A stretch of 64,000 bases of DNA from the NCBI RefSeq assembly GCF_017874545.1, contig NZ_JAGGLT010000011.1, positions 1 to 64,000 of the forward strand. The letters are read 5' to 3'. The position numbers and the translations under genes are program-made. Shown here piece by piece: positions 18,551-26,476 of this stretch (position 1 is the first letter of the stretch; each line of letters starts with the position of its first letter). The notes under the pieces were generated by a model that was given only the letters and a program-made list of their open reading frames with translations, was not told where the DNA came from and searched no databases. This stretch comes from Thermoanaerobacterium butyriciformans (GTDB lineage: Bacteria; Bacillota; Thermoanaerobacteria; Thermoanaerobacterales; Thermoanaerobacteraceae).

Positions 18551-19852
18551 ATGAAGATGAATATAATACGTATAAACGAAATGAAAGATTTTGTGGGGGA
18601 AGAAGTAACAATAAAAGGCTGGTTGTACAACAAAAGATCCAGTGGAAAAATAAAATTTCTAATAATTAGAGATGGTTCTGGATTTGTCCAAGGTGTAGTA
18701 GTAAAAAATGAAGTAGCAGAAGATATTTTTGATCTGTGTGACAAATTAACGCAAGAATCTTCCATAGCAGTTACAGGTGTAGTTAGAAAAGATGATAGAT
18801 CACCATACGGATATGAGCTTACAATTTCAAACATTAAATTGATTCAAATGGCTTTCAATGATTATCCAATTTCCTTAAAAGAGCATGGTGTTGATTTTTT
18901 ATTGGATAATAGACATCTCTGGATAAGAACACCAAAACAGCATGCAATTTTATCTATTCGACATGAGATAATCAAAGCTATTCAAGAATTTTTGAATAAC
19001 AATGGATTTGTAAGGGTTGATTCACCAATTATAACGCCATCTACATGCGAAGGAACATCAGACTTATTTCAAATTGATTATTTTGGTGAGAATGCATACC
19101 TTTCCCAAACTGGTCAGCTATATCAAGAAGCAGCTGCAATGGCTTTAGGAAAAGTTTATAGCTTTGGGCCGACATTTAGAGCTGAAAAATCGAAAACTAG
19201 AAGGCATTTAAATGAGTTTTGGATGGTAGAACCGGAAATGTCATTTGTAGACCATTATGAAAATATGGAAATACAAGAGAAGCTTGTAGAATATATAGTG
19301 CAATCTGTTTTGGAAAATCGGTCAAAAGAACTAAAAGAGTTAGGAAGAGATTTAAGCAAGCTAGAAAAAATTAAAACACCTTTTCCACGATTAACGTACG
19401 ATGAAGCAATTGAAATGTTGAAGAAAAACGGTTATGAAATCGAGTGGGGAAATGATTTAGGTTCTCCAGATGAGACATTTTTGTCAAATCAATTTGATAA
19501 ACCAGTATTTATAACCGAATATCCTTCAAAGTGCAAAGCTTTTTACATGCAGCCAAAAGAAGATAGGCCGGAAGTCGTAATGTGTGCTGATTTACTTGCA
19601 CCAGAAGGATATGGAGAAATTATTGGTGGTAGTCAGCGCATACATGATTATGACTTGCTAATAAAAAGATTAAAAGAAGAAAATCTGCCGATTGAAATGT
19701 ATGATTGGTATATAGATTTAAGAAAATATGGTTCAGTTCCTCATTCTGGCTTTGGCTTAGGTATTGAAAGAACTGTTGCTTGGATAACAAATACTGAACA
19801 TGTAAGAGAATGCATACCATTTCCAAGGACACTGTCTAGAATTCGTCCATAA
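18551..19852 (+). CDS. asnS: Asparagine-tRNA ligase
   Basis: Class IIb aminoacyl-tRNA synthetase of 433 residues. It has an N-terminal OB-fold anticodon-binding domain ([18 protein letters not shown]) and the catalytic domain with motif 2 [20 protein letters not shown] and motif 3 [24 protein letters not shown] supports AsnRS over AspRS. ATG 18551 follows GGAGGCGTAA; a second ATG two codons later is also possible. The 38-base gap after purB leaves no space for a T-box leader. Confidence 0.95.
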   Translation: MKMNIIRINEMKDFVGEEVTIKGWLYNKRSSGKIKFLIIRDGSGFVQGVVVKNEVAEDIFDLCDKLTQESSIAVTGVVRKDDRSPYGYELTISNIKLIQMAFNDYPISLKEHGVDFLLDNRHLWIRTPKQHAILSIRHEIIKAIQEFLNNNGFVRVDSPIITPSTCEGTSDLFQIDYFGENAYLSQTGQLYQEAAAMALGKVYSFGPTFRAEKSKTRRHLNEFWMVEPEMSFVDHYENMEIQEKLVEYIVQSVLENRSKELKELGRDLSKLEKIKTPFPRLTYDEAIEMLKKNGYEIEWGNDLGSPDETFLSNQFDKPVFITEYPSKCKAFYMQPKEDRPEVVMCADLLAPEGYGEIIGGSQRIHDYDLLIKRLKEENLPIEMYDWYIDLRKYGSVPHSGFGLGIERTVAWITNTEHVRECIPFPRTLSRIRP

Positions 19853-19870
19853 TAAATAAAAAGAACATTT

Positions 19871-19925
19871 CACATCCCAATATCATAAAATAATATTAAC
19901 ATATTATCTAATATATTGGGATGTG
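19871..19925 (+). promoter_or_regulatory. Long hairpin and candidate sigma-E promoter before the SpoVK-like gene
   Basis: Perfect 13-bp inverted repeat CACATCCCAATAT (19871-19883) and ATATTGGGATGTG (19913-19925), with a second 7-bp stem inside it (19890-19896 with 19901-19907, loop TAAC). The right arm covers the only Shine-Dalgarno-like sequence (GGGATGTGA) of the next gene. Inside lies a sigma-E-like pair, CCAATATC (19877) and CATATTAT (19900), spaced 15. Confidence 0.6.
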
Positions 19926-19931
19926 ATTGTA

Positions 19932-20822
19932 ATGAGTATATGGCCTGTAAATTTTGATAATTATAAAATTGAAAGAAGAGCAAAATCTGAAGAAAATAAA
20001 AACATTGATAAAGATAAAAATCTTGAGATAGAGGCATTAAAAGAGTTAAACTCTTTAATTGGTTTAAATAAAGTCAAGCAAATAATAAATGAGTTATATG
20101 CATTGGAACAGGTGCAAATTAAAAGAAAAAACGCAGGTTTGGCAACCAATCCAATCGTATTACATATGGTTTTCAAGGGGAATCCTGGTACTGGAAAGAC
20201 AACTGTTGCTAGAATACTTGGTAAGCTTTTAAAAGGAATTGGTGTCCTTAGCAAAGGACACGTAATAGAGGTGGAAAGGGCTGATCTTGTTGGCGAATAT
20301 ATAGGACATACTGCCCATAGAGTACAAGAAAATGTAAAAAAATCATTAGGTGGTATATTATTTGTGGATGAAGCCTATTCACTGGCTAGAGGTGGAGAGA
20401 AAGACTTTGGAAAAGAAGCAATTGATACATTGGTAAAAGCAATGGAAGATTATAAAGACGAATTTATTTTGATACTAGCGGGTTACAGAGATGAAATGGA
20501 ATATTTTTTAAATACAAATCCAGGATTGAGATCTCGGTTTCCTATACAAATAGATTTTCCAGATTATACAATCGATGAGTTGTTGCAAATTGCTGAATTA
20601 ATGGTTAAAAATAGGCAGTATATACTAACTGACAGTGCAAAAAGAAAAATCATGAAAGTTTTAATTAATGAAAATACGACAAGGGAAATCGGGAATGCCA
20701 GATTAGTTAGAAACATAATTGAAAGAGCTATAAGAAAACATGCTGTTAGAATTATGAACAAAAAAACTATAACAAAAGATGATTTAATGATAATTGATTC
20801 CATAGATATTAGAGAGGATTGA
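19932..20822 (+). CDS. spoVK: SpoVK-like AAA ATPase (CbbX/CfqX type)
   Basis: A 296-residue AAA+ ATPase related to stage V sporulation protein K and CbbX. An N-terminal helical region (ELNSLIGLNKVKQII) precedes Walker A GNPGTGKTTVARIL, Walker B ILFVDEAYSLARGG, the VKAMEDYKDEFILILAGYRDEM sensor-1 region and the arginine finger in NPGLRSRFP. ATG 19932 is preferred; a GTG at 19923 lies inside the hairpin arm. In Bacillus spoVK is a mother-cell gene, and a weak sigma-E-like promoter is visible here. Sporulation role is inferred from family. Confidence 0.85.
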   Translation: MSIWPVNFDNYKIERRAKSEENKNIDKDKNLEIEALKELNSLIGLNKVKQIINELYALEQVQIKRKNAGLATNPIVLHMVFKGNPGTGKTTVARILGKLLKGIGVLSKGHVIEVERADLVGEYIGHTAHRVQENVKKSLGGILFVDEAYSLARGGEKDFGKEAIDTLVKAMEDYKDEFILILAGYRDEMEYFLNTNPGLRSRFPIQIDFPDYTIDELLQIAELMVKNRQYILTDSAKRKIMKVLINENTTREIGNARLVRNIIERAIRKHAVRIMNKKTITKDDLMIIDSIDIRED

Positions 20823-20826
20823 AATA

Positions 20827-22119
20827 ATGATGTCGAGTGAGAACATACTTATAGAAAAGTTCAACATCCCAAAAGATGTTATTTTTTTGCTGAAAAAAGC
20901 TGAAGAAGATGTTAGGGAGGAGTTTAAAAAAGTAGAAAGAGTAGTAGAAAAAAACCAATATAAGATTTTATATGCTATGCAAAAGAATCATTTAAGTGAT
21001 ATTCATTTTAATGGAACATCTGGATATGGATATGGAGATATCGGAAGAGATACAATAGAAAAGATATATTCTGATATATTTAGCGCTGAAGACGCCTTAG
21101 TAAGGCCTCAAATTGTTTCTGGAACTCATGCAATATCATTATGCCTTTATGCTGTATTAAGACCTAACGATGAGCTTATATCGGCTTGTGGAACACCTTA
21201 TGATACACTTGCAGATGTGATAGGGAAGGAAAGAAATAATAATACTGGTTCACTTATTGATTTCGGTGTAAAATATAAAGAAATTCCACTTTTAGAAGGT
21301 GGAAAAATTGATATTGATAAGCTTTTAGGTGCCATATCTGATAAAACGAAAATGGTTATGATTCAAAGGTCAAAAGGATATGATTTTAGAAATTCATTGA
21401 CCATCAATGACATCAAAAATACTATAGAAAAGATTAAAAATAAAAAGAAAGATCTGATTGTATTTGTGGACAATTGTTATGGTGAATTTACCGAAGAGCT
21501 TGAACCAACCGATGTCGGAGCTGATTTAGTTGCAGGATCTCTTATAAAAAATCCTGGTGGTGGATTATCGCCTACAGGAGGATATGTAGTAGGGAAAAAG
21601 GAACTTGTCAAAAATGCTGCTTATAGATTATACGCACCCGGAATAGGGAAGAAAGTAGGTCCTTCATTAGATATAAATCGATTAATTTTGGAAGGGCTGT
21701 TTTTATCACCACTTGTCGTAGGTAATGCATTAAAAGGTGCAATAATTTTATCGAGAATTATGGAAATGCTGGGTTATGACGTTTTACCAAAATTTAATGA
21801 ATCAAGAACTGATATCGTTCAAGCAGTTAGGTTTAAAACAAAAGAAGAGCTAATTACTTTTATTCAAAGCATTCAAAAGGGTTCACCTGTTGATTCTCAT
21901 GTTGTACCAGAGCCATGGGACATGCCAGGCTACAATGATCAAGTTATTATGGCTGCAGGTGGTTTTATACAAGGAGCCTCTATAGAATTAAGTGCTGATG
22001 CACCTATCAGAAAGCCGTATACAGCTTATATACAAGGTGGATTGTCATATTATCAAGTAAAACTTAGCCTTATGATCGCTATAAAAAATATGATTGAAAA
22101 AGGATTTATTAAGATATAA
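20827..22119 (+). CDS. ynbB: YnbB-type PLP-dependent protein (aluminium-resistance/cystathionine lyase-like)
   Basis: A 430-residue fold-type I PLP enzyme annotated in Firmicutes as aluminium resistance protein or methionine gamma-lyase-like. Features are FNGTSGYGYGDIGRDT, RPQIVSGTHAISLCLYAVLRP, the QRSKGYDFR segment, FVDNCYGEFTE and the PLP-lysine region GSLIKNPGGGLSPTGGY near residue 240. Real substrate is unknown. It follows spoVK by five bases, the same order as in Bacillus (spoVK-ynbB near hfq/miaA). Its 3' hairpin terminator overlaps the end of lexA on the other strand. Confidence 0.85.
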   Translation: MMSSENILIEKFNIPKDVIFLLKKAEEDVREEFKKVERVVEKNQYKILYAMQKNHLSDIHFNGTSGYGYGDIGRDTIEKIYSDIFSAEDALVRPQIVSGTHAISLCLYAVLRPNDELISACGTPYDTLADVIGKERNNNTGSLIDFGVKYKEIPLLEGGKIDIDKLLGAISDKTKMVMIQRSKGYDFRNSLTINDIKNTIEKIKNKKKDLIVFVDNCYGEFTEELEPTDVGADLVAGSLIKNPGGGLSPTGGYVVGKKELVKNAAYRLYAPGIGKKVGPSLDINRLILEGLFLSPLVVGNALKGAIILSRIMEMLGYDVLPKFNESRTDIVQAVRFKTKEELITFIQSIQKGSPVDSHVVPEPWDMPGYNDQVIMAAGGFIQGASIELSADAPIRKPYTAYIQGGLSYYQVKLSLMIAIKNMIEKGFIKI

Positions 22120-22121
22120 TT

Positions 22122-22162
22122 AAGAAAACTCAAATGAAAAATACATTCATTTGAGTTTTCTT
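22122..22162 (+). terminator. Bidirectional terminator between ynbB and lexA
   Basis: 17-bp perfect stem (arms 22122-22138 and 22146-22162) with a seven-base loop. The right arm is also the last codons and stop of lexA on the minus strand, so the sequence is dual-use coding and terminator. Confidence 0.8.
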
Positions 22163-22758
22163 ATAACGCCTACAACTTTTCCTAAAACCACAACATTGTC
22201 TACTATAATTGGATCCATTGAAGGATTTTCTGGCTGCAGACGAATATGATCGCTTTCTTTAAAAAACCTCTTTACAGTTGCTTCATCTTCAATTAAAGCT
22301 ACTATTATATCACCGTTATCTGCATACGATTGTTTTCTTACAATTATATAATCTCCATCAAGGATACCAGCGTTTATCATACTATCACCGCGAACTTTTA
22401 ATATAAAGCTTTCTCCTTCATAACCAACAACGAGATCTCGTGGAATGGAATAATATTCATCTGCTAGTATTGGAGTTCCTGCAGTAACTTTGCCTATCAC
22501 AGGGAGCTTTATCACATCACTTAAATCTTTTATATCTTTATTCAAAACTTCAATTGCCCTTGGTTTTGTTGGATCCCTTCTTATATAACCTTTTTTCTCA
22601 AGTCGTGATAGATGACCATGAACAGTCGATGTAGACTTTAAACCAACAGCTTTGCCAATCTCTCTGACAGATGGGGGATACCCCTTTCGATTAATTTCAC
22701 TTTTGATAAATTCAATTATTTCTTGTTGCTTTAGGCTGATTTTAGATTTGTCTTTCAC
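22147..22758 (-). CDS. lexA: LexA repressor
   Basis: SOS repressor and self-cleaving serine protease, 203 residues. The N-terminal winged helix ([23 protein letters not shown]) is followed by the cleavage site TAGTP near residue 93, the catalytic serine in [10 protein letters not shown] and the catalytic lysine in EATVKRFF. Start is GTG after GGAGGGG. A near-consensus SOS-type site AAAC-ACTA-GTTC lies 55-66 bases upstream, suggesting autoregulation. It lies downstream of an Xer recombinase in the same orientation with a 71-base gap. Confidence 0.96.
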   Translation of the reverse strand: MKDKSKISLKQQEIIEFIKSEINRKGYPPSVREIGKAVGLKSTSTVHGHLSRLEKKGYIRRDPTKPRAIEVLNKDIKDLSDVIKLPVIGKVTAGTPILADEYYSIPRDLVVGYEGESFILKVRGDSMINAGILDGDYIIVRKQSYADNGDIIVALIEDEATVKRFFKESDHIRLQPENPSMDPIIVDNVVVLGKVVGVIRKLK

Positions 22759-22812
22759 AATTTAACCCCTCCAAACTTACCCTTATTATATCATAATTAC
22801 ATCATTAAATCA

Positions 22813-22824
22813 AACACTAGTTCT
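22813..22824 (-). promoter_or_regulatory. Candidate LexA (SOS) box upstream of lexA
   Basis: Plus-strand AAACACTAGTTC has one mismatch to GAAC-N4-GTTC, the core of the Gram-positive SOS box. It lies 55 bases before the lexA start. Confidence 0.5.
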
Positions 22825-22843
22825 TATTACTAGTTCTTATTAT
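22818..22843. repeat. 13-bp tandem repeat at the xer stop codon
   Basis: CTAGTTCTTATTA occurs twice without spacing (22818-22830, 22831-22843). The junction carries the TAG stop of the Xer gene, and one copy contributes half of the putative SOS box. Confidence 0.9.
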
Positions 22844-23813
22844 TAGAATTCAATTCCGAGAGGGGGTTTCTACTTACTGCATCTCGAAGTTGACTATCAT
22901 CAACATGTGTATAGATTTGGGTTGTCGACACATTTGAATGTCCTAACAGCCTTTGTAATGTTCTAATATCAACTTTTCCATATCTATACATAAGCGTAGC
23001 TGCTGTATGTCTTAATTTATGAGTAGAATATTTTTTACCATCAAGATTGGCGTCTTTTAAATGCTTTTTTACTATATATTGTATTGTTTTTATGCTAATC
23101 CTTTGCAATCTTTTACTTAAAAATAGTGCTTTTTTATCTTTAACACCATCGTGCGGTCTCACTTTTAAGTATTCATTTATTGCTGATATACAAGCATCAT
23201 TTAAATAAACTGTCCGTTGCTTGTTTCCTTTACCAATGACGGTTAATTTATCATCCTTAATATCACTTATATTTATATTAGCTAATTCTGATAGCCTAAG
23301 TCCGCAATTTAAAAATAGGGTAATGATAGCATAATCACGTTCTTTAAAAGGACCGTCTATAGAATCAAGTAATTTCATACTTTCATCTAGAGTTAAGTAC
23401 ACAGGTTGTCTAATTCCGAGTTTAGGTGATTCTAAATCTAAAGCAGGATTTTTAGTTATAACTTTTCTTTTTGCATAAAGATAATTATAAAAAGATCTAA
23501 GACTGGCAACTTTGCGAGCACGAGCAGGAGGAGTATTAGAGCGTTCATGCGTAACAAATGACAAATAAGCATATAAATCATTTAAGTCTATAGATTCAAT
23601 AAGAGAGAGATCAACATCGCTAATGTCTATCTGATCAAAATCCGAATCAGAACTTAAATTTTTTCTAACTTTTATAAACCGAAAGAACAATACTAAATCA
23701 TATTCATAGGCTTTAACTGTATTAGGTGATCTAGCTTTTATAGTAGAGAAATAATTAAGAAATTCTTCAAGAATGGGTGGCAGTTCAATATTACTATTTG
23801 TAGAAATACGCAT
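22830..23813 (-). CDS. xerC: Xer-type tyrosine recombinase, catalytically intact
   Basis: A 327-residue site-specific recombinase with the N-terminal SAM-like core-binding domain (SPNTVKAYEYDLVLFFRF) and a complete catalytic set: R in NCGLRLSEL, K in GKGNKQR, HKLRH, the histidine in LLGHSNVSTTQIYTH and the tyrosine in the same block. It is longer than XerC/XerD (about 300), with an insertion in the N-terminal domain. The ATG follows AGGAGGTG, which is embedded in the palindrome GGTGAATTCACC. A 34-bp palindrome lies about 35 bases upstream. Because the XerD-like protein at 59908 is catalytically degenerate, this may be the main dimer-resolution enzyme (inference). Confidence 0.88.
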   Translation of the reverse strand: MRISTNSNIELPPILEEFLNYFSTIKARSPNTVKAYEYDLVLFFRFIKVRKNLSSDSDFDQIDISDVDLSLIESIDLNDLYAYLSFVTHERSNTPPARARKVASLRSFYNYLYAKRKVITKNPALDLESPKLGIRQPVYLTLDESMKLLDSIDGPFKERDYAIITLFLNCGLRLSELANINISDIKDDKLTVIGKGNKQRTVYLNDACISAINEYLKVRPHDGVKDKKALFLSKRLQRISIKTIQYIVKKHLKDANLDGKKYSTHKLRHTAATLMYRYGKVDIRTLQRLLGHSNVSTTQIYTHVDDSQLRDAVSRNPLSELNSNNKN

Positions 23814-23847
23814 CTGGTGAATTCACCTCCAATATAATTTCCATCCT

Positions 23848-23881
23848 CCAATTATACGAAATAGTTATTTCGTATAATTGG
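23848..23881. repeat. 34-bp palindrome upstream of the intact Xer gene
   Basis: Arms CCAATTATACGAAATA and TATTTCGTATAATTGG, 16 bp each and perfectly complementary, with a two-base centre GT. Each arm contains TATAAT, so the element may overlap a promoter. No T run follows on either strand, which argues against a simple terminator. Confidence 0.9.
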
Positions 23882-23902
23882 ATAAAACTCTTTTGATTTG
23901 AA

Positions 23903-24352
23903 TTAATTTGAGTGTTGTTTAATTTCATCAGTGGCAAGTTTATCACATCTATTATTATATTCATTATCAGAGTGGCCTTTAACTTTTATCCATTTAATAT
24001 CATGACATGATGATAAATCCAAAAGTTTAAGCCACAAATCTTTATTTTCAACAGGTGTCTTATCAGACTTAAGCCAGCCTCTTTTTTGCCAGTTTTCAAT
24101 CCATTTTTGATTAAAAGCATTTATCAAATAACTGCTATCACTATATAGATTAATTTTACACGAGCGTTTAAGTAAACTTAGCGCTTTTATTGCAGCAGTT
24201 AATTCCATTCTATTATTAGTTGTATTTTCTTCATATCCTGATATTTCTTTTTTTATGCCATTATAAATAAGCACAGCGCCCCAACCACCAGGGCCAGGAT
24301 TACCGCTGCAGGCTCCATCAGTATATATGTCTATTTCCGGAATATTATCCAT
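23903..24352 (-). CDS. rnhA: Ribonuclease HI
   Basis: Cuts the RNA strand of RNA-DNA hybrids. The 149-residue product has the RNase H fold with the four acidic residues: D in IYTDGACSGNPGPGGWG, E in NRMELTAAI, D in LYSDSSYLI and D near the C-terminus (YNNRCDKLATDE). The KTPVENKDLWLKL and KWIKVKGHSDN segments are typical of RNase HI with the basic region. ATG uses the AAAGGG at the end of proC, from which it is separated by one base. Confidence 0.95.
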   Translation of the reverse strand: MDNIPEIDIYTDGACSGNPGPGGWGAVLIYNGIKKEISGYEENTTNNRMELTAAIKALSLLKRSCKINLYSDSSYLINAFNQKWIENWQKRGWLKSDKTPVENKDLWLKLLDLSSCHDIKWIKVKGHSDNEYNNRCDKLATDEIKQHSN

Positions 24353-24353
24353 C

Positions 24354-25145
24354 TTAATTTCCCTTTACTTTTTCATAAGATGAAATTACAGCTTCAAACA
24401 AAGCACTTCTTAATCCTAGTCTTTCCAGTGTTCTCACACCTTGAATTGTAGTTCCACCAGGCGATGTTACCATATCCTTTAAATAACCTGGATGCATACC
24501 TGTCTTTAAGACCATACTGCCAGAACCTGACACAGCTTTTGATGCTAATTTATACGACACATCACGTGGTAGCCCTAGTGAGACGCCTGCATCTGCCAAT
24601 GATTCAATGAACATATATACAAAAGCTGGACTACAGCTTGAAATAGCCATTGCTGCATCTATCAAATTTTCTTTTATTTCAACAACTTCACCACATGATC
24701 CAAATATTTTTTCTACTATTTCTTTATCATTTGATGATATATTTTCAGAGTAAGATATAGCTGTAACACCTTCACCAATTAAAGCTGGAGTATTTGGAAT
24801 CGTACGTACTACTTTACCTTTTTTTAAAATATTTTTTACACTTTCAATAGTTATACCAGGAGCAATTATTATTATAATTTTATTTTCATCAATGTCATCT
24901 TTGATCTCTAATAAAATGTCATTATATACATTTGGCTTTATAGCTAAAATTATAACATCGCATTCTTTGGCTATTTCTTTGTTACTGTTTCCTATATTAA
25001 TACCTAATTCTTCTTTTAATTTCAGAAGTTTGTCTTTGAAAATATCATACGCACATATTGAATCTAAAGATACATACTTTGAATTGATTAAACCTTTTAT
25101 TAATGCTGTACCCATATTACCCGTTCCTATGAATCCAATTTTCAT
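24354..25145 (-). CDS. proC: Pyrroline-5-carboxylate reductase
   Basis: NAD(P)H-dependent last step of proline synthesis. The 263-residue product has the Rossmann motif IGFIGTGNMGTALIKG at the start, the VVRTIPNTPALIGEGVTAI block near residue 117 and the C-terminal signature SPGGTTIQGVRTLE. ATG follows TTGGAGGTG. It is upstream of and almost touching rnhA, and separated from hfq by an intrinsic terminator. Confidence 0.95.
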   Translation of the reverse strand: MKIGFIGTGNMGTALIKGLINSKYVSLDSICAYDIFKDKLLKLKEELGINIGNSNKEIAKECDVIILAIKPNVYNDILLEIKDDIDENKIIIIIAPGITIESVKNILKKGKVVRTIPNTPALIGEGVTAISYSENISSNDKEIVEKIFGSCGEVVEIKENLIDAAMAISSCSPAFVYMFIESLADAGVSLGLPRDVSYKLASKAVSGSGSMVLKTGMHPGYLKDMVTSPGGTTIQGVRTLERLGLRSALFEAVISSYEKVKGN

Positions 25146-25169
25146 AAATGTACACCTCCAATATTTTAA

Positions 25170-25201
25170 AAAACAGTATTAGCTAACTCTAATACTGTTT
25201 T
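25170..25201 (-). terminator. Intrinsic terminator of hfq
   Basis: 13-bp stem (AAAACAGTATTAG, six-base loop, complementary arm), followed on the minus strand by a T run. It separates hfq from proC. Confidence 0.88.
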
Positions 25202-25217
25202 CTCGTATTTCACCACA

Positions 25218-25472
25218 TTATTGTTGCTTTTCATCTTTTTCTGTCGTTGTAAAAATCACAGGTTTCAAAGGCGTTATCGTAGAAACAGCATGTTTATATA
25301 TAAGTTGCTGCTGCTTATTGTCTGTTTCCAAAACAACGGTAAAATTGTCAAATCCTTTAACCATACCTTTTAGCTGAAAGCCATTAATCAAGTATACAGT
25401 TACAGCAATATGTTCCTTTCTTACCTGATTTAAAAATATGTCTTGTAAATTGATAGCTGCCTTTTGATTCAT
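25218..25472 (-). CDS. hfq: RNA chaperone Hfq
   Basis: Sm-like hexameric RNA chaperone, 84 residues. It shows the Hfq core [40 protein letters not shown] (Sm1) and the Sm2 motif [14 protein letters not shown], with the usual short Gram-positive tail. ATG follows GAAGGGGGA. It stands directly after miaA, the same gene order as in many bacteria. Confidence 0.97.
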   Translation of the reverse strand: MNQKAAINLQDIFLNQVRKEHIAVTVYLINGFQLKGMVKGFDNFTVVLETDNKQQQLIYKHAVSTITPLKPVIFTTTEKDEKQQ

Positions 25473-25515
25473 ATAGCCATCCCCCTTCTATTGTTGTGTA
25501 ATAATAATTAATATT

Positions 25516-26466
25516 CTACTTAAAATTTAATTTTCCTGCTAAAAAATAAATAATATTTTTTTTAAGTTGTTCAAAGTTGATATAGTCGTCGACATAAAAC
25601 CAATTTATGATTTTATAACTTTTAAACCAAGTTATTTGTCTTTTTGCATACCTCCTTGTTCTTTTTTTTAAATTATTAATCGCTTCTTCAAATGTGACAT
25701 TTCCATCTAAGTACTCTGCAATTTCCTTGTATCCCAAAGCCTGCATCGAAGTACCATACTTATTATACCCTATTTTTAGTAAATTTACCACTTCATTTAC
25801 TAAATTATTTTTCAACATAATATCTACTCTGTCATCAATTCTTTTATATAATTTATTTCTATCTCTAAAATTTAAGCCAATCATTACTACGTCATATTCC
25901 GGATTCATTCTCTTACTGCTTAATTTCTGATAAAGCGAAATAGGTTTGCCTGTAAATTGATATACCTCTAATGCTCTTATAATTCTTCGCAGATCATTAG
26001 GGTGAAGTTTATCAAACGTTTTAGGATCTACAACTTTCAATCTATTAAATAAATAATCATTTCCAAGTACCTCAGCAATATTTTTTAAAGCAGATCTAAA
26101 ATCATCATTTCCGATGTAATCAGAGAAATTCATTATATATATTAAAGAATCTATATAAAGTCCTGTTCCCCCTACAACAATAGGTAATTTTCCTCTTTTG
26201 TAAATATCATCTATTATCGGCTTTGCCATTTTTTCAAATTCTGCAACGCTAAATTTTACATTCGGTTCAACTATATCGATCATATAATGCGGTATGCCTT
26301 GCTTTTCTTCATCTGTGATTTTGGCAGTTCCAATATCCATGTACTTGTAAATCTGCATTGAATCAGCAGATATTATTTCACCATCATAAAATTTTGCAAG
26401 TTCTACAGATAATTTAGTTTTTCCTGAAGCTGTTGGTCCTACAATAATTAGCAATGGTATTGCCAT
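25516..26466 (-). CDS. miaA: tRNA dimethylallyltransferase
   Basis: Transfers the isopentenyl group of dimethylallyl diphosphate to A37 of UNN-reading tRNAs; the product is then methylthiolated by MiaB, also in this window. The 316-residue protein has the P-loop VGPTASGKTKLSVELA, ISADSMQIYKYMDIGTAK, HYMIDIVEP, VGGTGLYIDSL and the C-terminal KKRTRRYAKRQITWF motif. ATG follows GAGGTGTTTCA. Part of the mutS-mutL-miaA-hfq series. Confidence 0.97.
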   Translation of the reverse strand: MAIPLLIIVGPTASGKTKLSVELAKFYDGEIISADSMQIYKYMDIGTAKITDEEKQGIPHYMIDIVEPNVKFSVAEFEKMAKPIIDDIYKRGKLPIVVGGTGLYIDSLIYIMNFSDYIGNDDFRSALKNIAEVLGNDYLFNRLKVVDPKTFDKLHPNDLRRIIRALEVYQFTGKPISLYQKLSSKRMNPEYDVVMIGLNFRDRNKLYKRIDDRVDIMLKNNLVNEVVNLLKIGYNKYGTSMQALGYKEIAEYLDGNVTFEEAINNLKKRTRRYAKRQITWFKSYKIINWFYVDDYINFEQLKKNIIYFLAGKLNFK

Positions 26467-26476
26467 TGAAACACCT

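Noticed and set aside
18406-18834. 142-codon minus-strand open frame across the purB-asnS junction
   Set aside because: Spans the control region and both coding ends; no domain and no ribosome-binding site.
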